A stretch of DNA of 64,000 nucleotides from Halorubrum salinum (GTDB taxonomy: Archaea; Halobacteriota; Halobacteria; Halobacteriales; Haloferacaceae): NCBI RefSeq assembly GCF_024494575.1, contig NZ_JANHDO010000002.1, positions 531,965 to 595,964 of the forward strand, in the 5' to 3' direction. The translations under genes were made by a program, and so were the position numbers. Numbering within the stretch: the first letter of the stretch is position 1; each line of letters opens with the position of its first letter. Below the pieces are notes generated by a model, which saw only the letters and a program-made list of their open reading frames with translations, was not told the origin of the DNA and ran no database searches. Positions 42,740 through 52,275 of this stretch are shown in pieces.

Positions 42740-44032
42740 GTGCGACTCGTTCAGGTCATGATTCCGGCGGGGAAGCGCGCGGCCGTCGTGCGTGCGCTCG
42801 ACGACGAGGGGGTGGACTACGTCGTCACCGACGAGACGAGCGGGCGCGAGTACACCGCGGTCGCGACGTTCCCCCTGCCGACCGCCGCCGTCGAGCCCGT
42901 CCTCGAACGGCTCCGTGAAGCGGGCATCGACGAGCGAACCTACACCGTGATCGTCGCCGCCGAGACGGTCATCTCTCGGCGGTTCGAGGCCCTAGAGGAG
43001 GAGTACGCCGAGGAGTCCGAACACGGCGGCGACCGCATCTCGCGCGAGGAGCTACAGACGAAGGCCGACGACCTCGCCTCCGGGCTCGGCACGTACGTGT
43101 TGATGACCGTCATCTCGGCGGTGATCGCGACCGCTGGACTCCTGTTGGACTCGCCGGCGACCGTCGTCGGATCGATGGTGATCGCTCCGCTCATCGGTCC
43201 CGCCATGTCGGCGGCGATCGGAACCGTCGTCGACGACGAGGACACGTTCCGGCGCGGCGTGCGAATGCAGATACTCGGCGTCGCCGTGGCGATCGTCGCC
43301 GCGACGGTGTTCGCGTTCGCCGTGCGCTCTCTCGCCTTCGTCCCGCCGGGGCTCGACCCGCTCGAACTCGCCGAGGTGTCGGAGCGCGTCGCGCCCAACG
43401 TCCTCGTGCTCGTCGTGGCGATCGGTGCCGGGATCGCGGGCATCGTCTCGCTGATGACCGGCGTCTCGGCGACGCTCGTCGGCGTCATGATCGCCGTCGC
43501 GTTGATCCCGCCCGCGGCCGCGGTCGGCATCGGCGTCGCCTTCGGCATTCCGCGTCTCGTGCTCGGCTCCGGCGTGATCGTCGCCGTCAACGTGCTCTCC
43601 ATTAACCTCTCCGCGCTCGTCGTCCTCTGGTACGAGGGGTACAGGCCGCAGCGCTGGTTCCGCGAGGACGACGCCCGCGCCGCGTTCGTCAAGCGCGCCG
43701 CCGTGCTCGTCGCCGCCATCGCGGTCCTCTCCGTGTTCCTCGGCGGGGTCACCTACGAGTCCTACGTGGCGTCGACGACGGAGGCCGACATCCGGTCCGC
43801 GACCGGCGACGAGCTGGCGACGCTGGACCCCGGGCTGGAGCTGCTCGAACTGGACGTCGAACGCGGCGGGACGGTCCCGCCGCTCGACACCGAGCGCGTG
43901 ACCGTCACGGTCGGCGCGCCGCCGGGCGGGACGGTCGACGGCGTGGCGGCCGCGCTCGACGATCGGATCGAGGCGACGATCGGCGGCGAGGTCAGCGTTG
44001 AAGTCCGGTTCGTGACGGTCGCACGGGCCTGA
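42740..44032 (+). CDS. DUF389 (TIGR00341-type) membrane protein
   Basis: A 430-aa protein. Seen: a soluble N-terminal ferredoxin-like domain (about 1-75, MRLVQVMIPAGKRAAVVRAL), a helical linker, about 6-7 membrane helices (about 115-350) with the motif SPATVVGSMVIAPLIGPAMS (about 138-157) typical of DUF389, and a C-terminal soluble beta domain. The biochemical function of the family is not established to my knowledge. The GTG start at 42740 has GTTTATAAGG near 42708-42717, leaderless. It lies upstream of the FNT-USP gene on the same strand. Confidence 0.85.
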   Translation: MRLVQVMIPAGKRAAVVRALDDEGVDYVVTDETSGREYTAVATFPLPTAAVEPVLERLREAGIDERTYTVIVAAETVISRRFEALEEEYAEESEHGGDRISREELQTKADDLASGLGTYVLMTVISAVIATAGLLLDSPATVVGSMVIAPLIGPAMSAAIGTVVDDEDTFRRGVRMQILGVAVAIVAATVFAFAVRSLAFVPPGLDPLELAEVSERVAPNVLVLVVAIGAGIAGIVSLMTGVSATLVGVMIAVALIPPAAAVGIGVAFGIPRLVLGSGVIVAVNVLSINLSALVVLWYEGYRPQRWFREDDARAAFVKRAAVLVAAIAVLSVFLGGVTYESYVASTTEADIRSATGDELATLDPGLELLELDVERGGTVPPLDTERVTVTVGAPPGGTVDGVAAALDDRIEATIGGEVSVEVRFVTVARA

Positions 44033-44210
44033 CGCTCGCGGGCCGGGGCGTGCGACCGTCCGAGCGCACCCGCGCGAGACGAACGACGGAATATAGTGTA
44101 CATTCGATCCGAAACGTCTCGATACTCGGTAGTGAACTGTAGAGATAGACATTTTCGGCGCGGATGCCGAAAGAGGAACTACTTTTTACCGCGGCTCCAG
44201 TGGTAGGGTA

Positions 44211-46559
44211 GTGACCGATTCAACGTCACCGGACGACGATTCGATGCGGGAGGTCGTCGAGCGCTCCCGCAGCGGCGCGCCGGCGGTCGGGGAGGCCGTC
44301 CGGGACCGGTTCTCGTCGGACGAGGTGTTCCAGCGGATCATCGCCGCCGCCGACGAGGAGGTGACCTCCGGGAGCCGCGAACTCTTCTTCAGCGGGCTCG
44401 CCGCGGGGCTCGCGATCACGATCACGTTCATGCTGTACGCGTCGCTCACGGCGTCCACCGACGGGCATCCGATACTGAGCGTCCTCCTGTATCCGCTCGG
44501 GTTCGTCTACATCATCATCGGCGGCTACCAGCTGTACACGGAGAACACCCTGCCGCCGGTGGCGCTGACGCTCGAACGGCTCGCGAGCCTCCCGACGCTG
44601 CTGCGCCACTGGAGTATCGTTCTCGCCGGCAACTTCACCGGGGGAGCGTTCGGCGCGGTCGTGCTCTCGTACGGCGGCGTCTTCACGGGCGAGACGGTCG
44701 ACGCCGCGATCTACATCTCCAGCGGCGGCTTCGAGGTCGGCTTCTGGCCGCTCTTTTTCAAGGCCGCGATGGCGGGGCTGATCGTGGCCGGCGTCGTCTG
44801 GGTCGGGTTCGCCTCCACGAACTCCGTCACCCGGCTGCTCGTCGTCTACCTCGCGTTCCTCGCGATCCCGCTCGGCGACCTGTACCACGTCGTCGTCTCC
44901 TTCACTGAAGTCCTGTATCTGTTGTTCGCGGCGGATCTGGGGCTGTACGCCGGTGAGGTGAGTCTGTACGGCGGGATCGTCGGGTTCGTTCTCCCCGTGT
45001 TGCTCGGGAACACCATCGGCGGCGTCGTCCTCGTCACGCTGGTGAACTACTTCCAGACGAGCGAGGAGCGGCTCGAAGAGGCGCGCTTCGAGGGAATGAC
45101 CCGGCGACTCACCGTGCCCGAGTGGACGCTCGGTCGCGCGGCCGGGCGGTCGTACGTCCCGATCTTGGACGCCACGGAGGCGACGCTGTTCGCCAACGAG
45201 GGCCACCGGATCATGGTTCCGATCACGAATCCGCGGACCGACGGCCAGATCGTCGAGCTGGCGAGCCGGCTCGCGAGCGACCGCGAGGACGGGCTCGTCC
45301 ACATCGTCCACGTCGTGCAGGCCCCGGAGCGGATGTCGCTGTCTGCGGGTGCCGGCCGGATCGCGGACATCTCCGAGGAGGGGATGGAGGGGCTCAAAGC
45401 GACCGCGGAGGAGTACGACATCGACGTCTCCACCTCGACCGTCGTCACGCACCGCTCGTTCGAGGAGGTGTTCAACATGGCCCGCCGCACCCGCCCCGAC
45501 GCCGTGTTGATGGGCTGGGGCGACGACCAGCTCTGGAGCGCCGCCCGCGCGGAGCGCCCCATCGACGAGCTCACGAACCAGCTCCCCTGTGACTTCCTCA
45601 TCTTGAACGACCACGACCTCGACACCTCCCGGATACTCCTCCCCACCTCCGGCGGTCCCGACTCGACGCTCGGCGCGGAGGTCGCGAGCGTCCTCTCGCG
45701 GACCGCCGGCGCGACGGTGCGGCTGTTACACGTCGTCGACGGTCCGGAGAACCGCGAGGAGGGCGAGGGGTTCCTCGCGGCGTGGGCGAGAGAGAACGGG
45801 CTGGCGGACGCCGAGCGAGTCGTCGACGACAGCGGCGACGTCGAGGAGGCGATCGTCCGCGAGGCGGCAGACAACACGCTCGTCATCCTCGGTGCGACAG
45901 AGAAAGGGATGCTCTCACGGCTCGTTTCCAACTCGCTACACATCGACATCACCAACGACGTCGACTGCTCGCTGCTTCTCGCCGAGCGCCCGAGCAGGCG
46001 GTCGTTCCGAGAGCGGCTGTTCGGCTCCGGCCGTCGCGACACGACTCCCGTCCTCGACGGCGTCGAACGCGATCCCGAGAAGTCGAGCGGTGCCGACCTC
46101 GACGAGGCGGACGCCGAGCCGCAGTCCGACGCGTCCGGTGACACCACCGGGTCCGAAGTCGACACGAGCGCCGATGCGGGCGACGCAGGGAGCGAGGACG
46201 AGCCGACTCGCGCGGGCGCTCCCGACAGCGGGGAGACGGCCGACCTCGACGCGGAACGGGGCTCGGACGCCGACGCGGACCGGCCACCGGAACGAGCGGT
46301 GATCACCGATCACGACGACGGAGACGAGGCGGACGACGATGACGACGCGGACGACGAAACCGATTCGGAGACCGACAGCGAGGAGTCTCCCGAACCGGCG
46401 GTGGTCACCGATCACGACGACGGAGACGACGCGGACGACGAAAACGAGACGGACGACGGAGACGGCGCGGACGACGCGGATGTGAGTGAGGCGGACGCGG
46501 ACGGAGCGGACGCCGAAGACGACGCTGACGACTCGAACGCCTCCGGTCGCGGCAGGTAA
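44211..46559 (+). CDS. Formate/nitrite transporter (FNT) channel fused to tandem USP domains and an acidic tail
   Basis: A 782-aa fusion. Seen: an N-terminal soluble part, then an FNT channel domain (about 35-300) with FFSGLAAGLAITIT and AGNFTGGAFGAVVLSY signatures and about six helices; two universal-stress-protein-like alpha/beta domains (about 330-470 and 475-620) carrying VMGWGDD and VILGATEKG nucleotide-loop-like segments; and an acidic tail (about 650-782) with two copies of an AVxTDHDDGD repeat. FNT proteins pass small anions such as formate, nitrite or hydrosulfide. The USP part may gate the channel by adenine nucleotides; that is inference. CTTTTTACC near 44182-44190 is the promoter. 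Confidence 0.85.
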   Translation: MTDSTSPDDDSMREVVERSRSGAPAVGEAVRDRFSSDEVFQRIIAAADEEVTSGSRELFFSGLAAGLAITITFMLYASLTASTDGHPILSVLLYPLGFVYIIIGGYQLYTENTLPPVALTLERLASLPTLLRHWSIVLAGNFTGGAFGAVVLSYGGVFTGETVDAAIYISSGGFEVGFWPLFFKAAMAGLIVAGVVWVGFASTNSVTRLLVVYLAFLAIPLGDLYHVVVSFTEVLYLLFAADLGLYAGEVSLYGGIVGFVLPVLLGNTIGGVVLVTLVNYFQTSEERLEEARFEGMTRRLTVPEWTLGRAAGRSYVPILDATEATLFANEGHRIMVPITNPRTDGQIVELASRLASDREDGLVHIVHVVQAPERMSLSAGAGRIADISEEGMEGLKATAEEYDIDVSTSTVVTHRSFEEVFNMARRTRPDAVLMGWGDDQLWSAARAERPIDELTNQLPCDFLILNDHDLDTSRILLPTSGGPDSTLGAEVASVLSRTAGATVRLLHVVDGPENREEGEGFLAAWARENGLADAERVVDDSGDVEEAIVREAADNTLVILGATEKGMLSRLVSNSLHIDITNDVDCSLLLAERPSRRSFRERLFGSGRRDTTPVLDGVERDPEKSSGADLDEADAEPQSDASGDTTGSEVDTSADAGDAGSEDEPTRAGAPDSGETADLDAERGSDADADRPPERAVITDHDDGDEADDDDDADDETDSETDSEESPEPAVVTDHDDGDDADDENETDDGDGADDADVSEADADGADAEDDADDSNASGRGR

Positions 46560-46618
46560 CACAAACGGCTCTTTGTCTCATCGGCGGCTTCTTGCCGGTA
46601 TGCGACGTGTCCTCTCGT

Positions 46619-47368
46619 ATGGACAGACGACTCACTGCTGTCGTCGGGGTGACGCTGCTCGTCGCGCTGGCGGGCTGTGCGGGACTCGCTGGATCGACCG
46701 GCGGTCCCGGGAACGGAGCGGGCGATCAGACGGCCCTCGACGGGCGAATCGACGTGGCCGCAGACGGCGAAGCGGCGGCGAGCCCCGACCGCGCGACGAT
46801 CCGCGTGGCGGTCACTGCGTCGGGCTCGAACGCGCAGGCGGTCGGTGACGACCTCGCGGCCGCCGACGACTCGCTGCGCGCCGGACTGACGGAGTGGGGC
46901 CTCACCGAGGAAGACATCCGGACCGTTCGGTACGACGTGAGCGAGACGTACGAGTCACGAGAGAATCCCGAGCGCCAGCAGTACCGAGGCGTCCACCAGT
47001 ACGCGATCGAACTTGACGACGTCGACGCGGTCGGCGAGGTCATCGACGTCGCGATCGACTCCGGCGCGGACGAAGTCCAGCGGATCGAGTTCGGACTGAG
47101 CGACGAGCGCGAGGCCGAGGTGCGCGAGCGGGCGCTCCAGAACGCGATGACGAACGCCCGCGCCGACGCCGACGTCCTCGCGAACGCGAGCGACCTGACG
47201 ATCGACGGCGTCCACGCCGTCTCGACCGGCGGATCCGGCGTGACGCCGTACCGGGTCGCCGACGCCGCGGCGCTGACCGAGGGCGACGCCGGCGGCGCGT
47301 CGACGGGCATCGAGACCGGCGACGTGAGCGTCCGGGTGTCGGTCAACGTCGTCTACGAGGTGCAGTAG
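46619..47368 (+). CDS. SIMPL-domain (DUF541) lipoprotein
   Basis: A 249-aa exported protein. Seen: a signal peptide with the lipobox LVALAGCAG (about 14-22, Cys20), a short Gly-rich linker, and a SIMPL/DUF541 domain (about 45-245) with the DVAADGEAAASPDRATIRVA start and a helix with QNAMTNARADADVLA near 175-190. The domain occurs in periplasmic or surface proteins of unclear function and in signalling proteins. It would be anchored by a diacylglycerol-type lipid at the outer face of the membrane. It is separated from the FNT gene by 59 nt. Confidence 0.85.
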   Translation: MDRRLTAVVGVTLLVALAGCAGLAGSTGGPGNGAGDQTALDGRIDVAADGEAAASPDRATIRVAVTASGSNAQAVGDDLAAADDSLRAGLTEWGLTEEDIRTVRYDVSETYESRENPERQQYRGVHQYAIELDDVDAVGEVIDVAIDSGADEVQRIEFGLSDEREAEVRERALQNAMTNARADADVLANASDLTIDGVHAVSTGGSGVTPYRVADAAALTEGDAGGASTGIETGDVSVRVSVNVVYEVQ

Positions 47369-47458
47369 CGCCGGTCGCGGACGCGACGCGCTCCCGAGAG
47401 GGCGACCGAGACTCCCGGACGCACACGATTCATACGTCTCCGCGCCCTATCACTGAGC

Positions 47459-47995
47459 ATGTCTGAGACACGAGAGACGGCGACGCTCGGCGGCGGGTGC
47501 TTCTGGTGTACGGAGGCGGCGCTCGAACAGCTCGCCGGCGTCGAGTCGGTCACATCCGGATACGCCGGCGGCCACGTCGACGATCCCACCTACAAGGCGG
47601 TCTGCTCGGGGAGCACCGGCCACGCCGAGGTCGTGCAAGTCGAGTTCGACCCGGCCGTTATCGCCTACGAGGACGTGTTGGAGGCGTTCTTCGAGATCCA
47701 CGACCCGACCCAGCTCAACCGACAGGGGCCGGACGTGGGCAGTCAGTACCGGTCTATCGTCCTCTATCACGACGAGACGCAGCGGGAGGTCGCCGAGGCG
47801 TACGTCGACGCGCTCGGCTCGGCGTACGACGACGACGTGGTCACCGAAATCGAGCCGCTGGAGACGTTCTACCGTGCCGAAGAGCACCACCAGGACTACT
47901 TCGCGAAGAACCCCGACGACGCCTACTGCACCTTCCACGCGAAGCCGAAGATGGAGAAGGTGCGCGAGAAGTTCGAGGCGACGGTCGCGGAGTAG
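47459..47995 (+). CDS. msrA: Peptide methionine-(S)-sulfoxide reductase
   Basis: A 178-aa MsrA that reduces methionine-S-sulfoxide in oxidised proteins. Seen: the catalytic LGGGCFWCTEAA (about 10-21, Cys14), GYAGGHVDDPTYKAVCSGST (about 34-53), HAEVVQVEFDP, HDPTQLNRQGPDVGSQYRS (about 81-99), and a C-terminal EEHHQDYF. The nearest resolving Cys candidates are Cys17 and Cys49. The ATG at 47459 follows a CATACG-type element near 47431. No msrB is adjacent. Confidence 0.96.
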   Translation: MSETRETATLGGGCFWCTEAALEQLAGVESVTSGYAGGHVDDPTYKAVCSGSTGHAEVVQVEFDPAVIAYEDVLEAFFEIHDPTQLNRQGPDVGSQYRSIVLYHDETQREVAEAYVDALGSAYDDDVVTEIEPLETFYRAEEHHQDYFAKNPDDAYCTFHAKPKMEKVREKFEATVAE

Positions 47996-48125
47996 GCGGT
48001 CGCGTGGTGGTGGAGACCACAGTTTCGACCGGCCGAGTCGTCGACGTTCCGGGACATTTGCACGCGTCACCAGCAGGTATATTTCGGTCCCCGTCAGAGT
48101 GAGTCGGACCGACGAGACACTCGTC

Positions 48126-49013
48126 ATGATCCGAACCGCACTCGCGCGATTCTCGAACGTGCTCCTCGTCCTCGGAGCCGCCGGCGTCGGGGTCCTCGCT
48201 CCGCAGTTGTCGCCGTACTTCGACCCGCTCATCACGCCGCTCGTCGTCTTCCTCGTGTTCACGTCACTCCGGGGCGTCCGGTTCGCGGCTATCGACTACT
48301 CGTCGTACGCCGCGATCGTCGCGCTCTCGCTCGGCCTCTCGTACGTCGTGTTGCCGTTTGCGGGGATGCGACTCGTCGAACTCGCGCTCTCGGACGCGGC
48401 CGTGATCGGATTCGCCATCGCGCTCTCGGTCCCGACGACCGCCGGAAGCGCGATAATCTGGACTCGGCTCGCGCGCGGCGACGCACAGCTGGCGACGATC
48501 GGCTCGATCGCGTCGCTTCTCGTCGCGCCCGCGGCGACGCCTCTCGTGCTCACCCGGCTCGTCGGCTCGCGGATCACCGTCCCCACGGCCTCGATCCTCA
48601 CCGACCTCGCGGTGATCGTCGGCGGTGGGGTACTGCTCACGGTCGTCGTCCCCGCCGACGCGCTCTCGACCGAGACGGTCGATCGAGCCTCGACGCTCGC
48701 GATACTCCTCCTTATCTACACGGCCGTCGCCGGCGTCGGCGTCTTCGGCATCGACGGACCGACGCTTCTCGCCGTCGTCGGCGTCGCGGTCCTCCTCTTC
48801 GCAGTCGGCGCGGCGCTCACCGCGGGCTGTCTGCGCGCGTTCGACATCGGTCGGGAGCGGGGGATCGCGCTGTGTTTCACCACCAACCTCAAGAACCTCG
48901 GAATCGCGCTTCTCGTCTCCTTGCCGTTCGCGGACCCGCTCGTCACCGCGGCGATAATCGTCTACTACGTCGTTCAGCAGACCGGCGGGGCCGTGCTCGC
49001 GGACGCGACCTGA
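48126..49013 (+). CDS. Bile acid:sodium symporter (SBF/BASS-like) family protein
   Basis: A 295-aa membrane protein with about 9-10 helices. Seen: conserved LVVFLVFTSLRGVRF (about 40-54), an ALSVPTTAGSAIIW crossover-like segment (about 100-113), and CFTTNLKNLGIALLVSLPF (about 255-273), corresponding to the second crossover helix of BASS/Asbt folds. The family moves organic anions, pantoate or metals with Na+. The ATG at 48126 is chosen because GGTATATTT (48076-48084) would place the mRNA start between it and an upstream in-frame GTG at 48099. The substrate is unknown. Confidence 0.75.
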   Translation: MIRTALARFSNVLLVLGAAGVGVLAPQLSPYFDPLITPLVVFLVFTSLRGVRFAAIDYSSYAAIVALSLGLSYVVLPFAGMRLVELALSDAAVIGFAIALSVPTTAGSAIIWTRLARGDAQLATIGSIASLLVAPAATPLVLTRLVGSRITVPTASILTDLAVIVGGGVLLTVVVPADALSTETVDRASTLAILLLIYTAVAGVGVFGIDGPTLLAVVGVAVLLFAVGAALTAGCLRAFDIGRERGIALCFTTNLKNLGIALLVSLPFADPLVTAAIIVYYVVQQTGGAVLADAT

Positions 49014-49098
49014 ACACCGCTCGCAGCGGCCAAATCGGCAGCTGCGGTCCGGCCGGCCGCGCCGCCTCTTCCGGCGGGCCGCGACGCCTCTATTGCGC

Positions 49099-51213
49099 TC
49101 AGTCGGCGGCGACGGGAGACGGCGACAGGCGGTCGGCGTCGGCGAGCAGCGCGACCGTCGCGAGCCGGATCGCGTGCGGCCACCCGAGCGGCGTCGCGCT
49201 GTCGGCCGTCCCGTCGTCGAAGAACTGCTCTGGGAGGTACCCGGTTGGCGCACACAGCGATCCGTCCGGCGAGACGCACCCGAGCAGCTCGCGGGCTCGG
49301 GCGAACATCTCGTCGGCCCGCGGGTCGTCGTGAGCGTCGAGCAGCACGGCGAGTTCGGCGCAGGCGTTCGCCCCCCACGCGGTCGAGACGGTCCACACCT
49401 TCTCCGAGCGCTGGCCCGCACGCCGCCAGCCGTCGCCCTCGTAGCGTATCAATCCCGACACGGCGTCAGTCTCGCGGGCGAGCCCCTCGACGACGCGCTC
49501 GACGTGCGAGACCAGCCGGTCCAGTCGTTCCGCGCCGATATCGCCGACGGCGTCGAACGAGCGGTGCGCGCTCGCCAGCGCCAGCGTCGCCGAGTCGAGT
49601 CGGTCGTCGATCTCTCCGTGTGCCGTCTCGCGCAGCGCGTAACACCCCCGATCGGGCACCCACAGGTCGTCTATCGCGTCGAACACCCGCGCGGCCTGCT
49701 CGCGGGCGTGGGCGGTGAGGTCGTCCGGCAGATCCGTGTCCGTCCGACTCGTGGCCGACGAGTCCGCGTCGAGTGCCGCGGCGTCGAGCCCCTCGCCGTG
49801 GCGCGCGAGGTCGCTGTACGCCTCCAGGAACGTCGCTGCGGTGTGTCCGAACCGGCCGATCGAATCCTCCCACGCGTTCTGGCAGACGACGGGGCGGCCG
49901 TCCGGCGCGAGCGTCTCGTCGAGTCCCGCGAGCGCGGCGACGAGCGTCCGGTCGAGACCGTCGACCTCGACGTCGGCGGCGCGCGCTCTCGCGAGGAACG
50001 CGATGACGCTCCCCGTCTGGTCGGCCTGATAGTCCGTGTCCGGCCCGTCCTCGATGCGCGCGTTCGCCCAGCCGGGAGCGAGCGCGCCGTTCCGGGGCCA
50101 CACTCGGTGCGGCCACGACCCGTCGGGCCGCTGGGCGTCGACGTACATCGCGGCCGACCGGGCGTGCCAGTCGCCGAGCCCGAGTCCGAGCCGGTCGTCG
50201 GCGTCCAAGACGAACGTCGATATCTCGGCGTCGTCGCGGAACCACGTGTAGCCGTACCCGCCCGAGTGCTGGTAGTGCGGGTCGAAGTCGGGGCCGGCGA
50301 TCCGGAGCCCGGACTCCGCCGAGAGCAGCGAGAGCACGCGGAGGTCCGCGACCACCGAATCGCGGGCGGGGACCGACTCCGGCATGTCCGGAACCGTCTC
50401 GCGTGCGGCCTCGACGAGCCGGTTCCCGGTGTCTGTGCCGACGGCGATCGCGTCATCGAGGAGCGTCGAGAGCCGTTCGCGTGCCGCCTCACGGCTCGTC
50501 TCGCTCCGGTCGGTCAGGAGCGATCCGACGGCCGCGACCCCGTCGTCGAAGGGGACGTCGACGACGACTTCCCCCGAGAGCCGCTCCTCGTCGTAGCGCG
50601 CGTCGTCGCGGTCGCGCGGCAGCTCCGTCGGCGCGTCGTCGAGGACTTCCTCGAAGGTCGCCGGAAGCTGTCCGCGCAGGTCGGCGAAACCCGTGGCGCT
50701 CGCGAGGAAGTCGTGTTCGTCGGCGTGATACACCTCGACCGCGTCGTCGTACCGGAGCTGACCGACGCGCTCGTCTCGCCCGTCGGGCGCGAACCGGGCG
50801 TACACGACGAGCGAGCAGTCCTCGGCCGCGAGGTCGACGTCGCTGTCGACGGCGAGGCTCGCGCGCGTGACGTGAGCGTCGCCGACGGTCGCGTCACGGC
50901 GGGTCACCGTCGCGCCCTCGGTCTCGTGTGTGGTCTCGACGAGCGGCGCGCCACCCACGTACCGCTGTCGCGTGGCGTCCGCGTCGAACCAGACGACCTC
51001 GCCGTCGAGCGAGAGCCCGAACCGCGCTCGGACGAGGCCCGTCTGCCCCGTCAGCGGATAGCCGAAGTCGCGGAGGTCGCCGTCGCCGTCGACGTGGACG
51101 AGACGGCCGTCACCGCCGGAGAACCGGCCGGAGACGGTCCGCCGCTCGCCGGGGAACCGCGTCTCGTGCCCGGCGGTGCGCTTGTAGTCGTCGAGGGCGT
51201 CTCGAAGCTGCAT
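49099..51213 (-). CDS. Glycoside hydrolase family 15 (glucoamylase/alpha,alpha-trehalase-like)
   Basis: A 704-aa cytoplasmic enzyme. Seen: an N-terminal beta-sandwich (about 1-270, MQLRDALDDYKRTAGHETRF) and a C-terminal (alpha/alpha)6 barrel with YQHSGGYGYTWFRDDAE (about 312-328), QNAWEDSIGRFGHTAAT containing the acid Glu449, and GYLPEQFFDDGT with the base Glu662. GH15 enzymes release glucose from starch/glycogen ends or hydrolyse trehalose. No signal peptide is present, so the substrate is internal. CATTAATACG near 51236-51245 fits its promoter. Trehalase versus glucoamylase specificity cannot be decided here. Confidence 0.9.
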   Translation of the reverse strand: MQLRDALDDYKRTAGHETRFPGERRTVSGRFSGGDGRLVHVDGDGDLRDFGYPLTGQTGLVRARFGLSLDGEVVWFDADATRQRYVGGAPLVETTHETEGATVTRRDATVGDAHVTRASLAVDSDVDLAAEDCSLVVYARFAPDGRDERVGQLRYDDAVEVYHADEHDFLASATGFADLRGQLPATFEEVLDDAPTELPRDRDDARYDEERLSGEVVVDVPFDDGVAAVGSLLTDRSETSREAARERLSTLLDDAIAVGTDTGNRLVEAARETVPDMPESVPARDSVVADLRVLSLLSAESGLRIAGPDFDPHYQHSGGYGYTWFRDDAEISTFVLDADDRLGLGLGDWHARSAAMYVDAQRPDGSWPHRVWPRNGALAPGWANARIEDGPDTDYQADQTGSVIAFLARARAADVEVDGLDRTLVAALAGLDETLAPDGRPVVCQNAWEDSIGRFGHTAATFLEAYSDLARHGEGLDAAALDADSSATSRTDTDLPDDLTAHAREQAARVFDAIDDLWVPDRGCYALRETAHGEIDDRLDSATLALASAHRSFDAVGDIGAERLDRLVSHVERVVEGLARETDAVSGLIRYEGDGWRRAGQRSEKVWTVSTAWGANACAELAVLLDAHDDPRADEMFARARELLGCVSPDGSLCAPTGYLPEQFFDDGTADSATPLGWPHAIRLATVALLADADRLSPSPVAAD

Positions 51214-51295
51214 CTGCGAACGTATTGACTCGAAATCGTATTAATGTTTTGTACCATTTCGTCGCCGTGCGGCGGCGGAGACGGCGACGTCGTCC

Positions 51296-52144
51296 CTACT
51301 CTTCGAGGCTCGGGTGCGTCTCCTGCGGGTCCGGGTGCGGCTCCGCGAACGCCGACCGCATCCGCTCGCGGGCGTCCGACTCCCGCTCTCGTCGCTCTGT
51401 CGCGTCGATCTCCTCGCAGCCCGGCGGCAGGTCCCGACCGCGGTCGGTGAAGTACCCGTCCGGCGTGACCCAGTCGTGGTAGAACGGCCGCTCGGCGTCT
51501 TCGAGGACCGTCACGCCGACCTCCGCGCCGTGGCCGGCACACACCGCCGCCTGGTGGGGCTTCCGCGCGAGCCGACCGGCGGCGTACAGCCCCTCGACGC
51601 CGGTCCGTCCCCGCTCGTCGACGTCGAGGTACGCCTTCCCGCGGTCGACGACGCCGACGCCGGCGAGGTCCGCGAGGTACCCGACCTCGTTCTTGCTCGC
51701 GGCCACGACGTTGCTCGCCGCGAACCGGTCGCCAGACTCGGTCTCGACGCCGAAGCGGCGCGCGTCACCGTCGCCGCCCTCGGGCGGCGCGTCGTCCGCG
51801 GCCGACGCGTCGAGTCGTTCGACCCGCGTGACTCGCCCCTCGATCCGGTCGGCTCCGGCCGCGTCGGCCTGCTCGCCGAGGAGGTCGAGCAGCCGCCGAG
51901 CGTCGACGCCCACGGGGAACCCCGGAAAGTTCTCCAGTCTGGCGTTTCGCCTGAGGACCGAGCCGCCGGCGTCGACGACGAGCGTGTCCAGCCCGTGTCG
52001 CGCCGTGAACACGGCCGCGGAGAGCCCCGCGACGCCGCCACCGACGACCACCACGTCGCGTCCGCGTCGCTCGCCTCCCATCTCGTTCGCTCCCGTCTCA
52101 TTCGCCCCCGTCTCGTTCCGCCGCGCATCGGATTCCGTCTCCAT
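51296..52144 (-). CDS. FAD-binding oxidoreductase, thioredoxin-reductase-like without redox disulfide
   Basis: A 282-aa flavoprotein. Seen: an N-terminal tail with an ETGAN repeat; the FAD-binding Rossmann loop VVVVGGGVAGLSAAVFTARH (about 31-50); LENFPGFPVGVDARRLLDLL (about 70-89), typical of the TrxR-like branch; and a C-terminal FAD closure GVEGLYAAGRLARKPHQAAVCAGHGAEVG. The CxxC centre and the NADPH domain found between these elements in thioredoxin reductase are missing; about 40 residues replace them. The electron donor is unknown. A charged tail follows. It may be a redox partner or regulatory flavoprotein. Confidence 0.8.
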   Translation of the reverse strand: METESDARRNETGANETGANEMGGERRGRDVVVVGGGVAGLSAAVFTARHGLDTLVVDAGGSVLRRNARLENFPGFPVGVDARRLLDLLGEQADAAGADRIEGRVTRVERLDASAADDAPPEGGDGDARRFGVETESGDRFAASNVVAASKNEVGYLADLAGVGVVDRGKAYLDVDERGRTGVEGLYAAGRLARKPHQAAVCAGHGAEVGVTVLEDAERPFYHDWVTPDGYFTDRGRDLPPGCEEIDATERRERESDARERMRSAFAEPHPDPQETHPSLEE

Positions 52145-52275
52145 ATTCCGGCGACAGGCGCGCGCCAGCGTAATCGCTTACGGTCCGCCGGCTTCGCACG
52201 CCGAGCCGCTGCTACCCGCCGACGCGCCCGACGGTTACAGTAAGGGAGACAGCCTCGCGCGTCAGTTCGGGGCCG

